Assembly: GCF_002135415.1 (NCBI RefSeq)
Contig: NZ_NEGJ01000001.1
Location: forward strand, 124,001-188,000
Origin: Acinetobacter sp. ANC 3832
Lineage (GTDB): Bacteria > Pseudomonadota > Gammaproteobacteria > Pseudomonadales > Moraxellaceae
Length of the DNA stretch: 64,000 bases
Reading direction: 5' to 3'
Shown here: positions 19,046-31,598 of the stretch, piece by piece
Numbering within the stretch: the first letter of the stretch is position 1
Layout: every line of letters begins with the position of its first letter
The notes under the pieces: generated by a model
Told to the model about the DNA's origin: nothing
The model's database searches: none
Seen by the model: only the letters and a program-made list of their open reading frames with translations
Made by a program: the position numbers and the translations under genes

Positions 19046-19085
19046 AAAATAAAACCTAACTCAATTAAGTCATTAAGTTAGGTTT
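19046..19085 (-). terminator. hairpin between major pilin and chaperone genes (attenuator)
   Basis: On the minus strand a 10-bp inverted repeat AAACCTAACT / AGTTAGGTTT (19052-19061 with 19076-19085) is followed by TATTTTTCAT, 19 bases after the pilin stop. Such partial terminators after the major subunit gene commonly keep pilin mRNA in excess over chaperone and usher mRNA. It also fits simple 3' end protection. Confidence 0.65.
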
Positions 19086-19104
19086 ATATCGGGCTTATAT
19101 GTGT

Positions 19105-19617
19105 TTAGTAGAACACTCTGATTTTGTATGTATCAGTATAAGTGCCAGCTTTATTTGCTGCTGTTGTTGCGGCATTATCTACGGTCACAGTGTAGTTATC
19201 AGTACCAAAACCTGCATGGTTTGAAGTACCCCAACCTACTGCACCACCATTCGTTTTAATCGTTGTACTCACTTTCGCCAACGGATCAGTTACATGACGT
19301 ACAAATGTTGTTGAACTTGTGCCTGCGTTAGCAGTGGATAACTCCAATACATAATTCGTATTACTTTGTATTGAATATGCCGATGTTTTAGTACCACCAT
19401 TCGCACTTAAAACAATCGGATTCCCCCCAGTAACCACACATTTTTTAGGAACTTCTAGTGTAATTGGAATATCCTTACTACATCCTAGCTCTGTACAGCT
19501 ACTCCAGTCTGGACTTCCACCTCCGCCACCTTTTTCTGCAACTTCGTCTGCATAAACGCCTGTTGAACAAACACCCAATACTAATGTCGCTAATGCGGCC
19601 TGTGTCATTTTATTCAT
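19105..19617 (-). CDS. major fimbrial subunit (pilin), secreted
   Basis: A 170-residue exported protein with a signal peptide (MTQAALATLVLGVCSTGVYA). The mature region starts with an acidic, Gly-rich stretch (EKGGGGGSPDW), has cysteine-containing SCTELGCSKDIPITLEV and KKCVVTGGNPIVLSANGG, and ends AGTYTDTYKIRVFY, the alternating C-terminal beta strand expected of chaperone-usher pilins. The frame opens 54 bases earlier, but the ATG at 19617 has GGGAG about 8 bases upstream and gives a standard signal peptide. As first gene of the operon, next to an attenuator, it is the likely structural subunit. Confidence 0.82.
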   Translation of the reverse strand: MNKMTQAALATLVLGVCSTGVYADEVAEKGGGGGSPDWSSCTELGCSKDIPITLEVPKKCVVTGGNPIVLSANGGTKTSAYSIQSNTNYVLELSTANAGTSSTTFVRHVTDPLAKVSTTIKTNGGAVGWGTSNHAGFGTDNYTVTVDNAATTAANKAGTYTDTYKIRVFY

Positions 19618-20430
19618 GTTATTTCTCCCATTTTTCTTTATACAAGAAAATGTGCTTAGTAAATAAAACAATGTACAACTACACAGATTTCAACTCTTCT
19701 TTGAGTTATTGCGTAACTGCAACTAAAGCTTATTCCTAGCTTTTGAAAAATAAACAAAAAAACCACTATTCACGCTACTTATCTCACGCATCAATTTTGA
19801 ATGAACATTATAAAAAAGCCATTGTTTTGGTTGTTTTTTAATCACAAAAACAACCATCGAAAGTTGCAATGTGGAATCATAAAATCAATCGCTTACCTCA
19901 CTAGGCATAACAAACACATAATTTATATAAGGTTTTACAATTTACAAAATATTTCAAGACTTTTCATTTTGAATCACACTGTTACAAAAACCATCTATTT
20001 TTTTAACATTATTAAGATATATTTCTTAATATTTGCAATTATTAGTTTACTTTTCAACAAAATTATTTAGAAAAATTAAATACTTAATTAAATTAAGGAC
20101 TAAAAATATACAAAATTCGTCACATTATGCTTAAATTTATGAGAATAAACATGAGATACACATAAGTTAAACTGATATGTATTTAAAAATTTGAATTAAA
20201 CTCAATCCATCAGAATGTTAAATAATAATAACAAGTGAATAGATTGTTTTAGCCATTTCTTCTTCTTATCAAAAAACACAGACTGAACTAAATTACCCAT
20301 TGAATATGACCACCCCCAATAAACCCTTTCTAGCACTAGAATTAAAATAATTTAAAAATAGATAGATATTTAAAATACTACTAAATAAAGAAGGCAGCTA
20401 ATAACTACTTTTTTATCCAAATTATGCTTT
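19618..20430. other. AT-rich intergenic region upstream of the fimbrial operon
   Basis: About 800 bases with very high AT content separate the pilin start from the next gene. The fimbrial promoter must lie here; a TATAAA at the minus strand near 19640 is a weak candidate. Two overlapping palindromes, AACTC/GAGTT and AGTTA/TAACT (19692-19718), could be an operator. A plus-strand open frame at 19801-20070 looks like chance in AT-rich DNA: no ribosome binding site and a Phe/Ile/Asn/Lys-rich product. Otherwise nothing was recognised. Confidence 0.45.
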
Positions 20431-21258
20431 TTACTGATAATTAATTTTTTTTAACAAACCGTTTTCAACCTGGTATAACTGTCCATTACCAAAATCAATT
20501 TGCTGTTTTTCACCATGCAAACTTGGAAAACCAACTATTTTGTCTAATTGTGGTGATCGCTGAAATTGTTGTGTTTTAGGGTTATACATCCAATAAATAA
20601 AATGCTTATCTTCAACTTTTAAACCGCTTGATACATCTGACAAAATCACATCATAATATCCGTCAAAATTAATATCCATATAGCCCATACTATTTGAAAA
20701 TGCATTAAATCCCGTTAAGCTCTGTACCATCTTGTTTGTTGTCTTATTAATCACATCAACACGTTGTAAAATTTTTCCAGATGCTTGCGTACTATTATCC
20801 AAACCATAAAATTTAAAAATAAATGCAGGTTTATCTGCAATATTCACAGAAGGCTGAAATTGAATAGATTGCCCAAAAGTTTCTTTATTCTTTAATAACA
20901 AGGCATTCATATTGCCTGTATTTGCATTCAGCGTACCGATTAATTGATATACTGTATTATCTGCATCATTAGATTCTGATGCGACTGAGGTTAAATTCAG
21001 TTGATCACCTTTTTGCAGTCCTTTTAAATTGATACTTTTATTTTCCACAAGGTCATACAAAGTCCCATGTGGATTCCAAACCCCTGCATTAAGGTTTAAA
21101 AAATAGCGCCCTTCATTAGAACGTAACATCCGTTGCACCGAAACACGTACATTATTAAATGGTTTTAATTCAGCACCTTTTGAGCTTGTGACTGATTCAG
21201 CGAAGCTAGCACATGAAATAGACAATGCAGCCACACAAAGCAATAATTTTATTTTCAT
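20431..21258 (-). CDS. secreted protein of unknown function with VCBS/FG-GAP-like motif
   Basis: A 275-residue protein with a clear signal peptide (MKIKLLLCVAALSISCASFA). No enzymatic family is recognised. The C-terminal half holds YMDINFDGYYDVILSD, a calcium-loop-like DxNxDGxxD motif seen in FG-GAP/VCBS and XAC2610-type proteins. The N-terminal half (GRYFLNLNAGVWNPHG, QLIGTLNANTGNMNALLLKN) looks like a beta-sandwich. It is probably periplasmic or exported. It stands alone on the minus strand downstream of the ilvC terminator and has no obvious partner. Confidence 0.7.
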   Translation of the reverse strand: MKIKLLLCVAALSISCASFAESVTSSKGAELKPFNNVRVSVQRMLRSNEGRYFLNLNAGVWNPHGTLYDLVENKSINLKGLQKGDQLNLTSVASESNDADNTVYQLIGTLNANTGNMNALLLKNKETFGQSIQFQPSVNIADKPAFIFKFYGLDNSTQASGKILQRVDVINKTTNKMVQSLTGFNAFSNSMGYMDINFDGYYDVILSDVSSGLKVEDKHFIYWMYNPKTQQFQRSPQLDKIVGFPSLHGEKQQIDFGNGQLYQVENGLLKKINYQ

Positions 21259-21304
21259 GATTTAGACATACTCAAACTCATAAGGAATATGAGTAATCTA
21301 TCAC

Positions 21305-21334
21305 AAAAAAACCCACTCTAAAGAGTGGGTTTTT
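21305..21334 (-). terminator. Rho-independent terminator of ilvC
   Basis: A near-perfect palindrome AAAAACCCACTCT / AGAGTGGGTTTTT lies 16 bases after the ilvC stop and ends in T residues on the minus strand (and on the plus strand). Confidence 0.9.
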
Positions 21335-21349
21335 GAACAAATTAAAGAA

Positions 21350-22438
<1,089 letters not shown>

Positions 22439-22444
22439 CTAAGT

Positions 22445-22466
22445 CCTCTCTTTTCAGCAAGAGAGG
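22445..22466 (-). other. hairpin in the ilvH-ilvC gap, no U-tract
   Basis: CCTCTCTT and AAGAGAGG form a perfect 8-bp stem with a 6-base loop in the 150-base gap between ilvH and ilvC. No T run follows on the minus strand, so it is not a normal terminator. It may be an mRNA processing or stability element that sets the level of ilvC relative to ilvIH. Confidence 0.45.
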
Positions 22467-22516
22467 TTATACATGAGGTTATAAAAAATCAATCGAATCG
22501 ATATTAAAACGATGAC

Positions 22517-23008
22517 TTAAAGTGATAATACTTTTTCACCACGTGCGATACCTGACACACCTGAACGCACGACTTCTAAAATAGTATTTTCAGCCAGTGC
22601 ATCAATAAAACCATCAATCTTTTCAGTTGTACCTGCAATTTGAATGGTGTAAGTCGTTGGCGTTACATCCACAATCTGTGCACGAAAAATATCTGCAGTG
22701 CGTTTAATTTCAGAACGTGCTGTACCTAATGCTTTGACTTTAATCAACATCAGTTCGCGCTCAATATGCGCACCTTCAGATAAATCAACAACTTTCACTA
22801 CTTCAACCAATTTATTCAATTGCTTGGTGATTTGTTCAATTTTATGATCATCACCATAAGTCGTGAGGGTTAAACGCGACATGGTTGGATCTTCAGTCGG
22901 TGCAACGTTCAACGTCTCGATGTTATAACCACGTTGAGAGAACAAGCCGACCAAACGAGAAAGCGCGCCTGCTTCATTTTCTACCAGTACAGAAATTATA
23001 TGTCTCAT
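22517..23008 (-). CDS. ilvH: acetolactate synthase small (regulatory) subunit
   Basis: A 163-residue regulatory subunit with an N-terminal ACT domain ([21 protein letters not shown]) that binds valine for feedback inhibition, and a C-terminal ACT-like domain ending [14 protein letters not shown]. Length equals E. coli IlvH. Its start overlaps the stop of the catalytic subunit gene by four bases, so subunits are co-translated. The alternative name ilvN is used for some orthologues. Confidence 0.97.
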   Translation of the reverse strand: MRHIISVLVENEAGALSRLVGLFSQRGYNIETLNVAPTEDPTMSRLTLTTYGDDHKIEQITKQLNKLVEVVKVVDLSEGAHIERELMLIKVKALGTARSEIKRTADIFRAQIVDVTPTTYTIQIAGTTEKIDGFIDALAENTILEVVRSGVSGIARGEKVLSL

Positions 23009-24732
23009 TCTGTGCGCTCCCCTTTAGATAACCACATATCCTGTAATGACTGACCTGCAATCAACATTGGATAAACATGCTCAGTACGATCAACCATGAC
23101 ATTAATGAAAACACACTTATCATTAATCGCCATTGCTTCAGCTAATTTCGATTCAAGCTCATCTGCATGATCAATTTGAATACCAACATGACCATAGGCT
23201 TCCATTAATTTCGGGAAGTCAGGTAATGAATCAACATAAGAACTTGAATGACGACCTTCATAGTTCATATCTTGCCACTGTTTTACCATGCCTAAAGCTT
23301 GGTTATTCAAGCACAAGATTTTTACATTCAAACCATATTGCTTACAGGTTGATAATTCTTGGATACACATCTGAATCGATGCTTCACCTGTGATACATAC
23401 CACTTGTTGATCTGGGAATGCGAGTTTGGCTGCCATAGCATATGGCAAACCCACGCCCATTGTGCCTAAACCACCTGAGTTGATCCATTGACGTGGACGC
23501 TTGTAGGTATAGTACAACGCACCAAACATTTGATGCTGGCCAACATCAGAAGTAATAATGGCTTCACTATTGGTAATTTTATCGAGTGCTTGAACCACTT
23601 GCTGTGGCTTCATTACACCATTTACGCCTGCTTCATAACGCAAACCATGAACTTTACGCCATTCATTAATTTGTGCCCACCAACTCGCTATTTCTTCTGA
23701 GTTTGGTTTAGAAACATTCATTTGTTTCAACTGAACCAACATTTCCTGAAGAACTGGTTCTACCGCACCCACAATTGGGATATGCGCCATAATGGTTTTT
23801 GAAATTGTCGCAGGGTCAATATCAATATGAATGACTTTTGCATTTGGACAGAATTTTGCAGGGTTATTGGTTACGCGGTCATCAAAACGAGCGCCTACAC
23901 ACAAAATAACATCTGCATTGTGCATGGTCATATTCGCTTCATATGTCCCGTGCATACCCAACATACCTACAAATTGCTTATCATCACCTGGAAAACCGCC
24001 CAAACCCATTAAAGTATTGGTCACTGGATAGTTAAGTAAATGAGCAAGTTCAGTCAATAATTCAGAAGCATTCCCTTGAACAACACCACCCCCCGCATAA
24101 ATTACTGGGCGTTTAGCATTAATCAATTCATCAATCGCTTTACGAATTTGACCTGAATGACCACGATGTGGCGGTTGATACGAACGCATCTTCACTTTTT
24201 CAGGATATTCGTATGCAAACTTATCTACTGGGTTGGTCGCATCTTTAGGAATATCTACAACGACAGGACCTGGACGACCTGAAGAGGCAATATAGAATGC
24301 TTTTTTAATAATGGCTGGAATTTCACTTGCATGACGCACTTGGAAACTATGCTTTACGATTGGGCGAGATACGCCAATCATATCTGTTTCTTGGAATGCA
24401 TCTTCACCAATAAGATGTGTCGCAACCTGTCCAGACAAAATCACCATTGGGATTGAGTCCATATAAGCTGTTGCAATTGGCGTGACAGTATTTGTTGCGC
24501 CCGGTCCAGAAGTGACCAGAACGACCCCTGTTTTACCTGTGACACGTGAATAAGCATCTGCCATATGACCAGCAGCTTGCTCATGACGAACAAGGTAATG
24601 ATTTATTTTGTCTTGTTTAAATAGCGCGTCATAAATATGTAAAACTGCGCCGCCTGGATATCCAAAAACATGTTCAACGCCTTCGTCCGCTAATGCACGA
24701 ACAAGCATTTCACCACCAGATAAAAGTTCCAA
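23005..24732 (-). CDS. ilvI: acetolactate synthase large (catalytic) subunit
   Basis: A thiamine-diphosphate enzyme of 575 residues that condenses pyruvate to acetolactate, or with 2-oxobutyrate to acetohydroxybutyrate. The N-terminal [14 protein letters not shown], the catalytic Glu region [14 protein letters not shown], and the ThDP/Mg motif [25 protein letters not shown] region with [12 protein letters not shown] are present (note GEAS where GDGS-like is common). The start is a TTG at 24732, supported by AGGGTG 7 bases upstream; the first ATG is eight codons later. The leader holds no evident attenuator peptide. Confidence 0.97.
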   Translation of the reverse strand: MELLSGGEMLVRALADEGVEHVFGYPGGAVLHIYDALFKQDKINHYLVRHEQAAGHMADAYSRVTGKTGVVLVTSGPGATNTVTPIATAYMDSIPMVILSGQVATHLIGEDAFQETDMIGVSRPIVKHSFQVRHASEIPAIIKKAFYIASSGRPGPVVVDIPKDATNPVDKFAYEYPEKVKMRSYQPPHRGHSGQIRKAIDELINAKRPVIYAGGGVVQGNASELLTELAHLLNYPVTNTLMGLGGFPGDDKQFVGMLGMHGTYEANMTMHNADVILCVGARFDDRVTNNPAKFCPNAKVIHIDIDPATISKTIMAHIPIVGAVEPVLQEMLVQLKQMNVSKPNSEEIASWWAQINEWRKVHGLRYEAGVNGVMKPQQVVQALDKITNSEAIITSDVGQHQMFGALYYTYKRPRQWINSGGLGTMGVGLPYAMAAKLAFPDQQVVCITGEASIQMCIQELSTCKQYGLNVKILCLNNQALGMVKQWQDMNYEGRHSSSYVDSLPDFPKLMEAYGHVGIQIDHADELESKLAEAMAINDKCVFINVMVDRTEHVYPMLIAGQSLQDMWLSKGERTE

Positions 24733-25307
24733 CGTAATTCACCCTATATCTTTTATTTCACGATGTTATGGGAGACATAAATCGTGTTTCATTCATTGAA
24801 TTGTACGCTTTGTTATAGCACACATATTTCATAGTTTTCGCAGCAATAATAAAAAATTTCTGACTATATTGCCGTTTAGGGAATATAGACTTTAAAAAAA
24901 TATGTTGGGATAAACACATTTTTAATCATGCTCATTTTCTCGGCTTAGAGAAAATGTCATTGCGTGCTATGTACATTATTCGAAGGGTGATCGAATAAAA
25001 ACATATAAAACTATAGTGATGCATTTTTGTTGTTTCAGTCAGTAAAGTCAAGGCTTCAATCATGCTTTTTATTGATTATTTACCATCCGACTATATTTTA
25101 AACCATTCCTTTTTTTTTGAACATTTATAAAAAATATTTCAATGACTTATAAAGTTATAAATTTACGAAAGAAATATTTTATCCTGTCCAAAAATGATTA
25201 AAATAGCAACATTCAAATTATGAATAATAATCTCATTTTTTATAAGCTGTATATTTGATTCATCTTATAAAATGACTGAATTCATCCATTCAAAGAGTAT
25301 TTTAATT
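24733..25307. other. divergent intergenic region ilvI / DUF4124 gene with two perfect palindromes
   Basis: This 575-base region separates divergent genes. It holds two perfect inverted repeats: CATTTTCTC-6-GAGAAAATG at 24933-24956 and TTATTCGA-7-TCGAATAA at 24976-24998. Neither is followed by a T run, so they are not ordinary terminators. They could be operators (for example for an Lrp- or LysR-type regulator of ilvIH) or structured RNA. A TATAAC at about 24813-24818 on the minus strand is a possible ilvI -10. No leader peptide rich in Ile, Leu or Val was recognised. Confidence 0.45.
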
Positions 25308-25661
25308 ATGAAAAAAATACACAGTTCTAAAATCGCAATTTTTTCTAGCGTATTTTTAGCAATAGCCTTACTCAGTTCTACACAAAGTTTTGCCAAGCAA
25401 TATTACAAATGGGTAGACAGCAAAGGCTCTACCCATTACACAGCGACACCACCACCTAAAAGTGCCAAACAAAAAGGCAAAGTCGAAACCTATGGTTCAC
25501 GTCATGGTGTTTCAGAAAACAATGCAGCTGTAACGCCAAATCAACAACCGACCAATGTAGCAACGCCTCCACCCCATCAAGGCGATCAGCAACAACGCCA
25601 AGCCAATGAGGCTTTACAGAAAGGTCAGCAACAAAATCAGAATGTCGCCGAAGCAAAATAA
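25308..25661 (+). CDS. DUF4124-domain secreted protein
   Basis: A 117-residue protein with a signal peptide (SSVFLAIALLSSTQSFA, cleavage about residue 29) and, directly after it, the DUF4124 pattern QYYKWVDSKGSTHYTATPPP. The rest is Gln/Asn/Pro-rich and probably disordered. The frame opens earlier at 25272, but the ATG at 25308 gives the standard signal peptide. DUF4124 proteins are widespread small envelope proteins of unknown function. No operon partner is evident: leuS starts 130 bases downstream with its own leader. Confidence 0.75.
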   Translation: MKKIHSSKIAIFSSVFLAIALLSSTQSFAKQYYKWVDSKGSTHYTATPPPKSAKQKGKVETYGSRHGVSENNAAVTPNQQPTNVATPPPHQGDQQQRQANEALQKGQQQNQNVAEAK

Positions 25662-25782
25662 TTAAATTTTAGATGCCACGAAAATAAAACTTCTTTTTTG
25701 ATTTTTAAATAGCATGCAAAATTCACTTTTTAGTGCATTTTGCGCTATGCTGTGCAACAAACTTTTTAACCATTGTTCTTAA

Positions 25783-28416
<2,634 letters not shown>

Positions 28417-28481
28417 ACCTTTAGAGCTCCGTCCCTCCCCTAAAAAGAGAGGGAACTGCTAAAGAAAAACAATTCCCAAAC

Positions 28482-28508
28482 AAAGCCCGTGGTCATTCAA
28501 CGGGCTTT
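28482..28508 (+). other. hairpin in the leuS-lptE gap
   Basis: AAAGCCCGT / ACGGGCTTT, a perfect 9-bp stem with a 9-base loop, lies 66 bases after leuS. No T run follows on either strand, so it is a weak terminator at best. It may stabilise the leuS mRNA end while allowing lptE expression. Confidence 0.4.
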
Positions 28509-28582
28509 GACTCTAAAATCACTCAGTATTTTAAAATTAGTTTCACTTCAAACAAATGAAGAATTTCTACAGAGGACAAAGC

Positions 28583-29125
28583 ATGCATTTGGCTCAACGT
28601 ATTGCAGCAGTTGTATTAACTTTAGGCTTAAGTGCAAGCTTAGTCGGCTGTGGCTTTCATCTTAAAGGAACTAATCCACAAGCAACGCCATTGGTCTACA
28701 CCAAGCTACAACTAGTACTTCCAGAGACTGCTGAAGCACTTGAACAAAAACTCAGTGTTTATTTAACAGCATCAGGCGTACAACTTAGCCAAGCCAATGA
28801 CGCTTATGTTTTGCGTGTGCTTGATTACACGCCACGTCGTCAAGAGCTGAATGGTAAATTGGTTGAAACCTTATTACGCTTAACTGTCACTTTCCAAATT
28901 GAAGACCGTCAAGGTAATCCCATTACAGAGCCACGTACTGTGACTGCTTCACGTAGTTATCAATATGATGTTGCGACTGTAAATACAGATGATCAACAAA
29001 ACACCTATTTAAGTAAAATTTTGATTGATGACATTGCACAGCAAATGACCCGTCAAATTTCTGCAAATCGCTTACCGAAAGCGCGTGTAAATGCCACCCT
29101 TCCAACTCATCAGCCTGCTCAATAA
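28583..29125 (+). CDS. lptE: LPS-assembly lipoprotein LptE
   Basis: A 180-residue outer-membrane lipoprotein that plugs LptD during delivery of LOS to the cell surface. The signal ends in the lipobox LVGC followed by GFHLKG, the usual LptE mature start. The ATG at 28583 is chosen because AGAGGA lies 7 bases upstream; the frame also opens 27 bases earlier at a poorer site. The C-terminus is rich in Gln and Pro. holA starts 6 bases after the stop, so the pair is co-translated as in E. coli. Confidence 0.93.
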   Translation: MHLAQRIAAVVLTLGLSASLVGCGFHLKGTNPQATPLVYTKLQLVLPETAEALEQKLSVYLTASGVQLSQANDAYVLRVLDYTPRRQELNGKLVETLLRLTVTFQIEDRQGNPITEPRTVTASRSYQYDVATVNTDDQQNTYLSKILIDDIAQQMTRQISANRLPKARVNATLPTHQPAQ

Positions 29126-29131
29126 TATTTT

Positions 29132-30121
29132 ATGAAACTTGATTATATCCAAGCTTTAAAGCGTGTAGATGAAGCTCGTGGAGCTTGGATTTTACATGGT
29201 CAAGAACCGCTATTAGAACAAAACTTAATGGATACCTTTCGTAAAAGTTGGAATCAACAGAATATCGAAAGACAACGTTTCGATATCAGCAGCGTGAGCG
29301 ATTGGAAAAATGTTTTTAATGCACTGAATAGCCTATCTTTATTTTCCAGTCAACTGGCGATTGAAGTCCACGGCAATATCAAACCTGATGCCAATGCATT
29401 AAAACTACTGAAACACTATATCCAACATAATGAGCACAATTTGCTTGTGATTATTATGCCAAAGCAAGATAGTAGTAGTTTGAAATCTGCATTTTTTCAA
29501 GTGGTTGAAGCGAATGGTGTTATCGTTGCTCTCACGGCAAACTATGCACAAGACCGTCAACGTATTTTAGTAGGTGAAGCCGAAAAACTAGGTATTCGAC
29601 TCGAACAAGATGCATGGGCTTGGTTAGAACAACACCATGAACATAATTTACTGGCTGCTAAAAATAGTTTAATGCGTGTTGCGGATACATTCCCCAGTGT
29701 TCAAATGATCAAAATTGAACATTTACATGAATGTTTACAAGATCAATCTCGCTATACTACTTTTGATTTAAGTGATGCGTTAATTTCTGGAAATTTAGCG
29801 CAATCGATTAAAATTTTTCAATATTTAATTGAATCTGGTGAACCCAATAGTTTAATTTTATGGAACATCAGTAAAGAAATGCGCTTATTCATGCAATTGT
29901 ATGAACAACCTCAAAATGCATTGCAACTGGGTATTTGGAAAACCAAAGTTTCAAATTATCAGCAAGCGTTAAGACGATTAAACCCACAAAATTTTCTGAT
30001 GTGGCCACAACTTTTATTACGCATAGATGCTTCAATTAAAGGCAAAAGCGTAGAAAATGCAGAACATTTAATTTTGCAATGTGTGGCTGAAATGTGTGGA
30101 AAAACGCTATTTCCTGTATAG
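29132..30121 (+). CDS. holA: DNA polymerase III delta subunit
   Basis: A 329-residue clamp-loader wrench subunit that opens the beta sliding clamp. The N-terminal YIQALKRVDEARGAWILHGQ and QEPLLEQNLMD, and the AAA+-like region with LTANYAQDRQRILVGEAEKL, match the HolA family. Like other delta subunits it has no functional P-loop. It sits six bases after lptE, the classical neighbour. Nothing unusual was seen. Confidence 0.95.
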   Translation: MKLDYIQALKRVDEARGAWILHGQEPLLEQNLMDTFRKSWNQQNIERQRFDISSVSDWKNVFNALNSLSLFSSQLAIEVHGNIKPDANALKLLKHYIQHNEHNLLVIIMPKQDSSSLKSAFFQVVEANGVIVALTANYAQDRQRILVGEAEKLGIRLEQDAWAWLEQHHEHNLLAAKNSLMRVADTFPSVQMIKIEHLHECLQDQSRYTTFDLSDALISGNLAQSIKIFQYLIESGEPNSLILWNISKEMRLFMQLYEQPQNALQLGIWKTKVSNYQQALRRLNPQNFLMWPQLLLRIDASIKGKSVENAEHLILQCVAEMCGKTLFPV

Positions 30122-30139
30122 TTTTTGGCTTTATTTAGT

Positions 30140-30159
30140 CCATAATAATTATCATTCCT
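30140..30159 (+). promoter_or_regulatory. Fur-box-like site upstream of macA
   Basis: The bases at 30141-30159 (CATAATAATTATCATTCCT) match the reverse-complement of the classical 19-bp Fur box at 14 positions, and CCATAAT-A-ATTATCA (30140-30154) matches the 7-1-7 Fur motif at 13 of 15. It lies about 45 bases upstream of a TATAAT. This would place the macAB-tolC-like exporter under iron control. The DNA is AT-rich, so a chance match is possible. Confidence 0.45.
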
Positions 30160-30200
30160 ATTTATTTAAAAAAATTCACGTTTTATCCTTAATTCGACTC

Positions 30201-30206
30201 TATAAT
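30201..30206 (+). promoter_or_regulatory. TATAAT -10 element of the macAB operon
   Basis: A perfect TATAAT lies 37 bases before the macA ATG in the only sizeable gap between holA and macA. No good -35 at 16-18 bases was seen, consistent with an activated or weak promoter. Confidence 0.45.
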
Positions 30207-30243
30207 TTGATCAATTTTTAAATCTGCTTAGACTTGAATTACT

Positions 30244-31596
30244 ATGCCAAAAATAAAATCTTCCAAAGTCATTCTCATCGCGATCTGTATTGCAATTATT
30301 GCTGCAATCGCATGGTTTATGTTGAAACCTAAAAATACACAACCTCAATATATTACTGCTGAAGTTAGTCGTGGGGATATTGAGGACTCTGTGCTCGCAA
30401 CAGGTGATTTAGAAGCGACAAAAATGGTGAGTGTTGGTGCTCAGGTTTCAGGTCAGGTTAAAAAGATGTATGTGAAATTAGGTGACCAAGTGAAACAAGG
30501 TCAACTGATTGCGCAGATCGATTCTGTTCGACAAACCAATGATTTAAAAACAGCACAAGCAAGCATTAAAAATCAAGAAGCTCAATTGGCAACCAAACAA
30601 GCCAATCTGACAAAAATGGACGCTGAATATAAACGTCAACAAGCGATGTATGCTCAAGATGCAACCTCACGTGCTGAACTAGAATCTGCATTGGCAAGCT
30701 ATAAAACAGCGCAAGCTGATATTGCTTCTGTCAATGCACAGATTGAGCAGTCTCGTTTAACTTTGGCGACTTCACAGGAAAATTTAGGCTATACCCAAAT
30801 TGTAGCGCCAATGGATGGGACGGTTGTTGCAATTGTGACTGAAGAAGGTCAAACGGTGAATGCCAACCAAAGTGCACCAACCATCGTAAAATTAGCAAAA
30901 TTGGACACCATGACCATCAAAGCACAGATTTCTGAAGCCGATGTTATGAAAGTCCAAGAAGGACAAACAGTTTATTTCACTACTTTAGGGGACAGTGAGA
31001 AAAAACGTTATGCAAAACTACGTCAAGTAGAACCTGCACCAGACTCAATTAATACTGAAACAACAAGCAATTCATCTTCTTCGTCAAGTACCGCTATTTA
31101 TTATAATGCTTTATTTGATGTGCCTAATGATGACGGCAAGCTGCGTATTGATATGACGGCTCAAGTTTATATTATTCTTGCTGAAGCAAAAAATGCATTA
31201 ACCGTTCCCGCTTCTGCATTACAAACATCAAATCGTGCGAATAAAAAAGGCAAACCTGACTCAAGTGCTGCATCACAAAGTCAAAGTACAAATACAAATA
31301 AACGCCAAAAAAATAAAGATAGTGCACAAAATAGTGATCGTCCTGAACGTTTAGAACTGACTGCTGATGAAAAAGCACTGATTGATCAAGGTAAAGCTTC
31401 TGTGGCAATCATTCGTGTTTTACAAGCCGATGGCACAGCAAAACGTCAGCAAGTCCTTGTCGGGCTAAATAACCGTGTTACAGCGCAAATTTTGCGTGGC
31501 TTAAAACAAGGTGATCAAATTATTCTTGCGGATGGTTCAGACACTTCAAATGATTCTGCAAAACGCAGCAATAAAAATGGCCCAATGAGATTTTAA
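30244..31596 (+). CDS. macA: MacA-type periplasmic adaptor (membrane fusion protein)
   Basis: A 450-residue adaptor of a MacAB-TolC tripartite exporter. It has an N-terminal membrane anchor (residues about 8-26), a lipoyl-type domain ([19 protein letters not shown]), a long coiled coil about 95-180, and a beta-barrel/membrane-proximal region ([19 protein letters not shown]). Two low-complexity insertions are unusual: a Ser-rich one at 264-282 and a Lys/Asn/Gln/Ser-rich one at 326-369. E. coli MacA is about 370 residues, so most of the extra length is in these inserts. macB follows after 2 bases. Macrolides, peptides, siderophores or glycolipids are possible substrates. Confidence 0.9.
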   Translation: MPKIKSSKVILIAICIAIIAAIAWFMLKPKNTQPQYITAEVSRGDIEDSVLATGDLEATKMVSVGAQVSGQVKKMYVKLGDQVKQGQLIAQIDSVRQTNDLKTAQASIKNQEAQLATKQANLTKMDAEYKRQQAMYAQDATSRAELESALASYKTAQADIASVNAQIEQSRLTLATSQENLGYTQIVAPMDGTVVAIVTEEGQTVNANQSAPTIVKLAKLDTMTIKAQISEADVMKVQEGQTVYFTTLGDSEKKRYAKLRQVEPAPDSINTETTSNSSSSSSTAIYYNALFDVPNDDGKLRIDMTAQVYIILAEAKNALTVPASALQTSNRANKKGKPDSSAASQSQSTNTNKRQKNKDSAQNSDRPERLELTADEKALIDQGKASVAIIRVLQADGTAKRQQVLVGLNNRVTAQILRGLKQGDQIILADGSDTSNDSAKRSNKNGPMRF

Positions 31597-31598
31597 AC

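Noticed and set aside
19801..20070. plus-strand open frame of 89 codons in the gap upstream of the fimbrial operon
   Set aside because: Very AT-rich, no ribosome binding site, and a product of mostly Phe, Ile, Asn and Lys with no recognisable pattern; likely chance.
24733..24900. leader peptide/attenuator for ilvI
   Set aside because: No short frame rich in Ile, Leu or Val with a following terminator was found.
25716..25743. hairpin GCAAAATTCACT / AGTGCATTTTGC as terminator before leuS
   Set aside because: No T run on the plus strand and only a mismatch-containing stem; left as an unassigned palindrome.
28431..28456. CCCTC / GAGGG repeat after leuS as a terminator
   Set aside because: Short stem, no T run; weaker than the neighbouring 28482-28508 hairpin.
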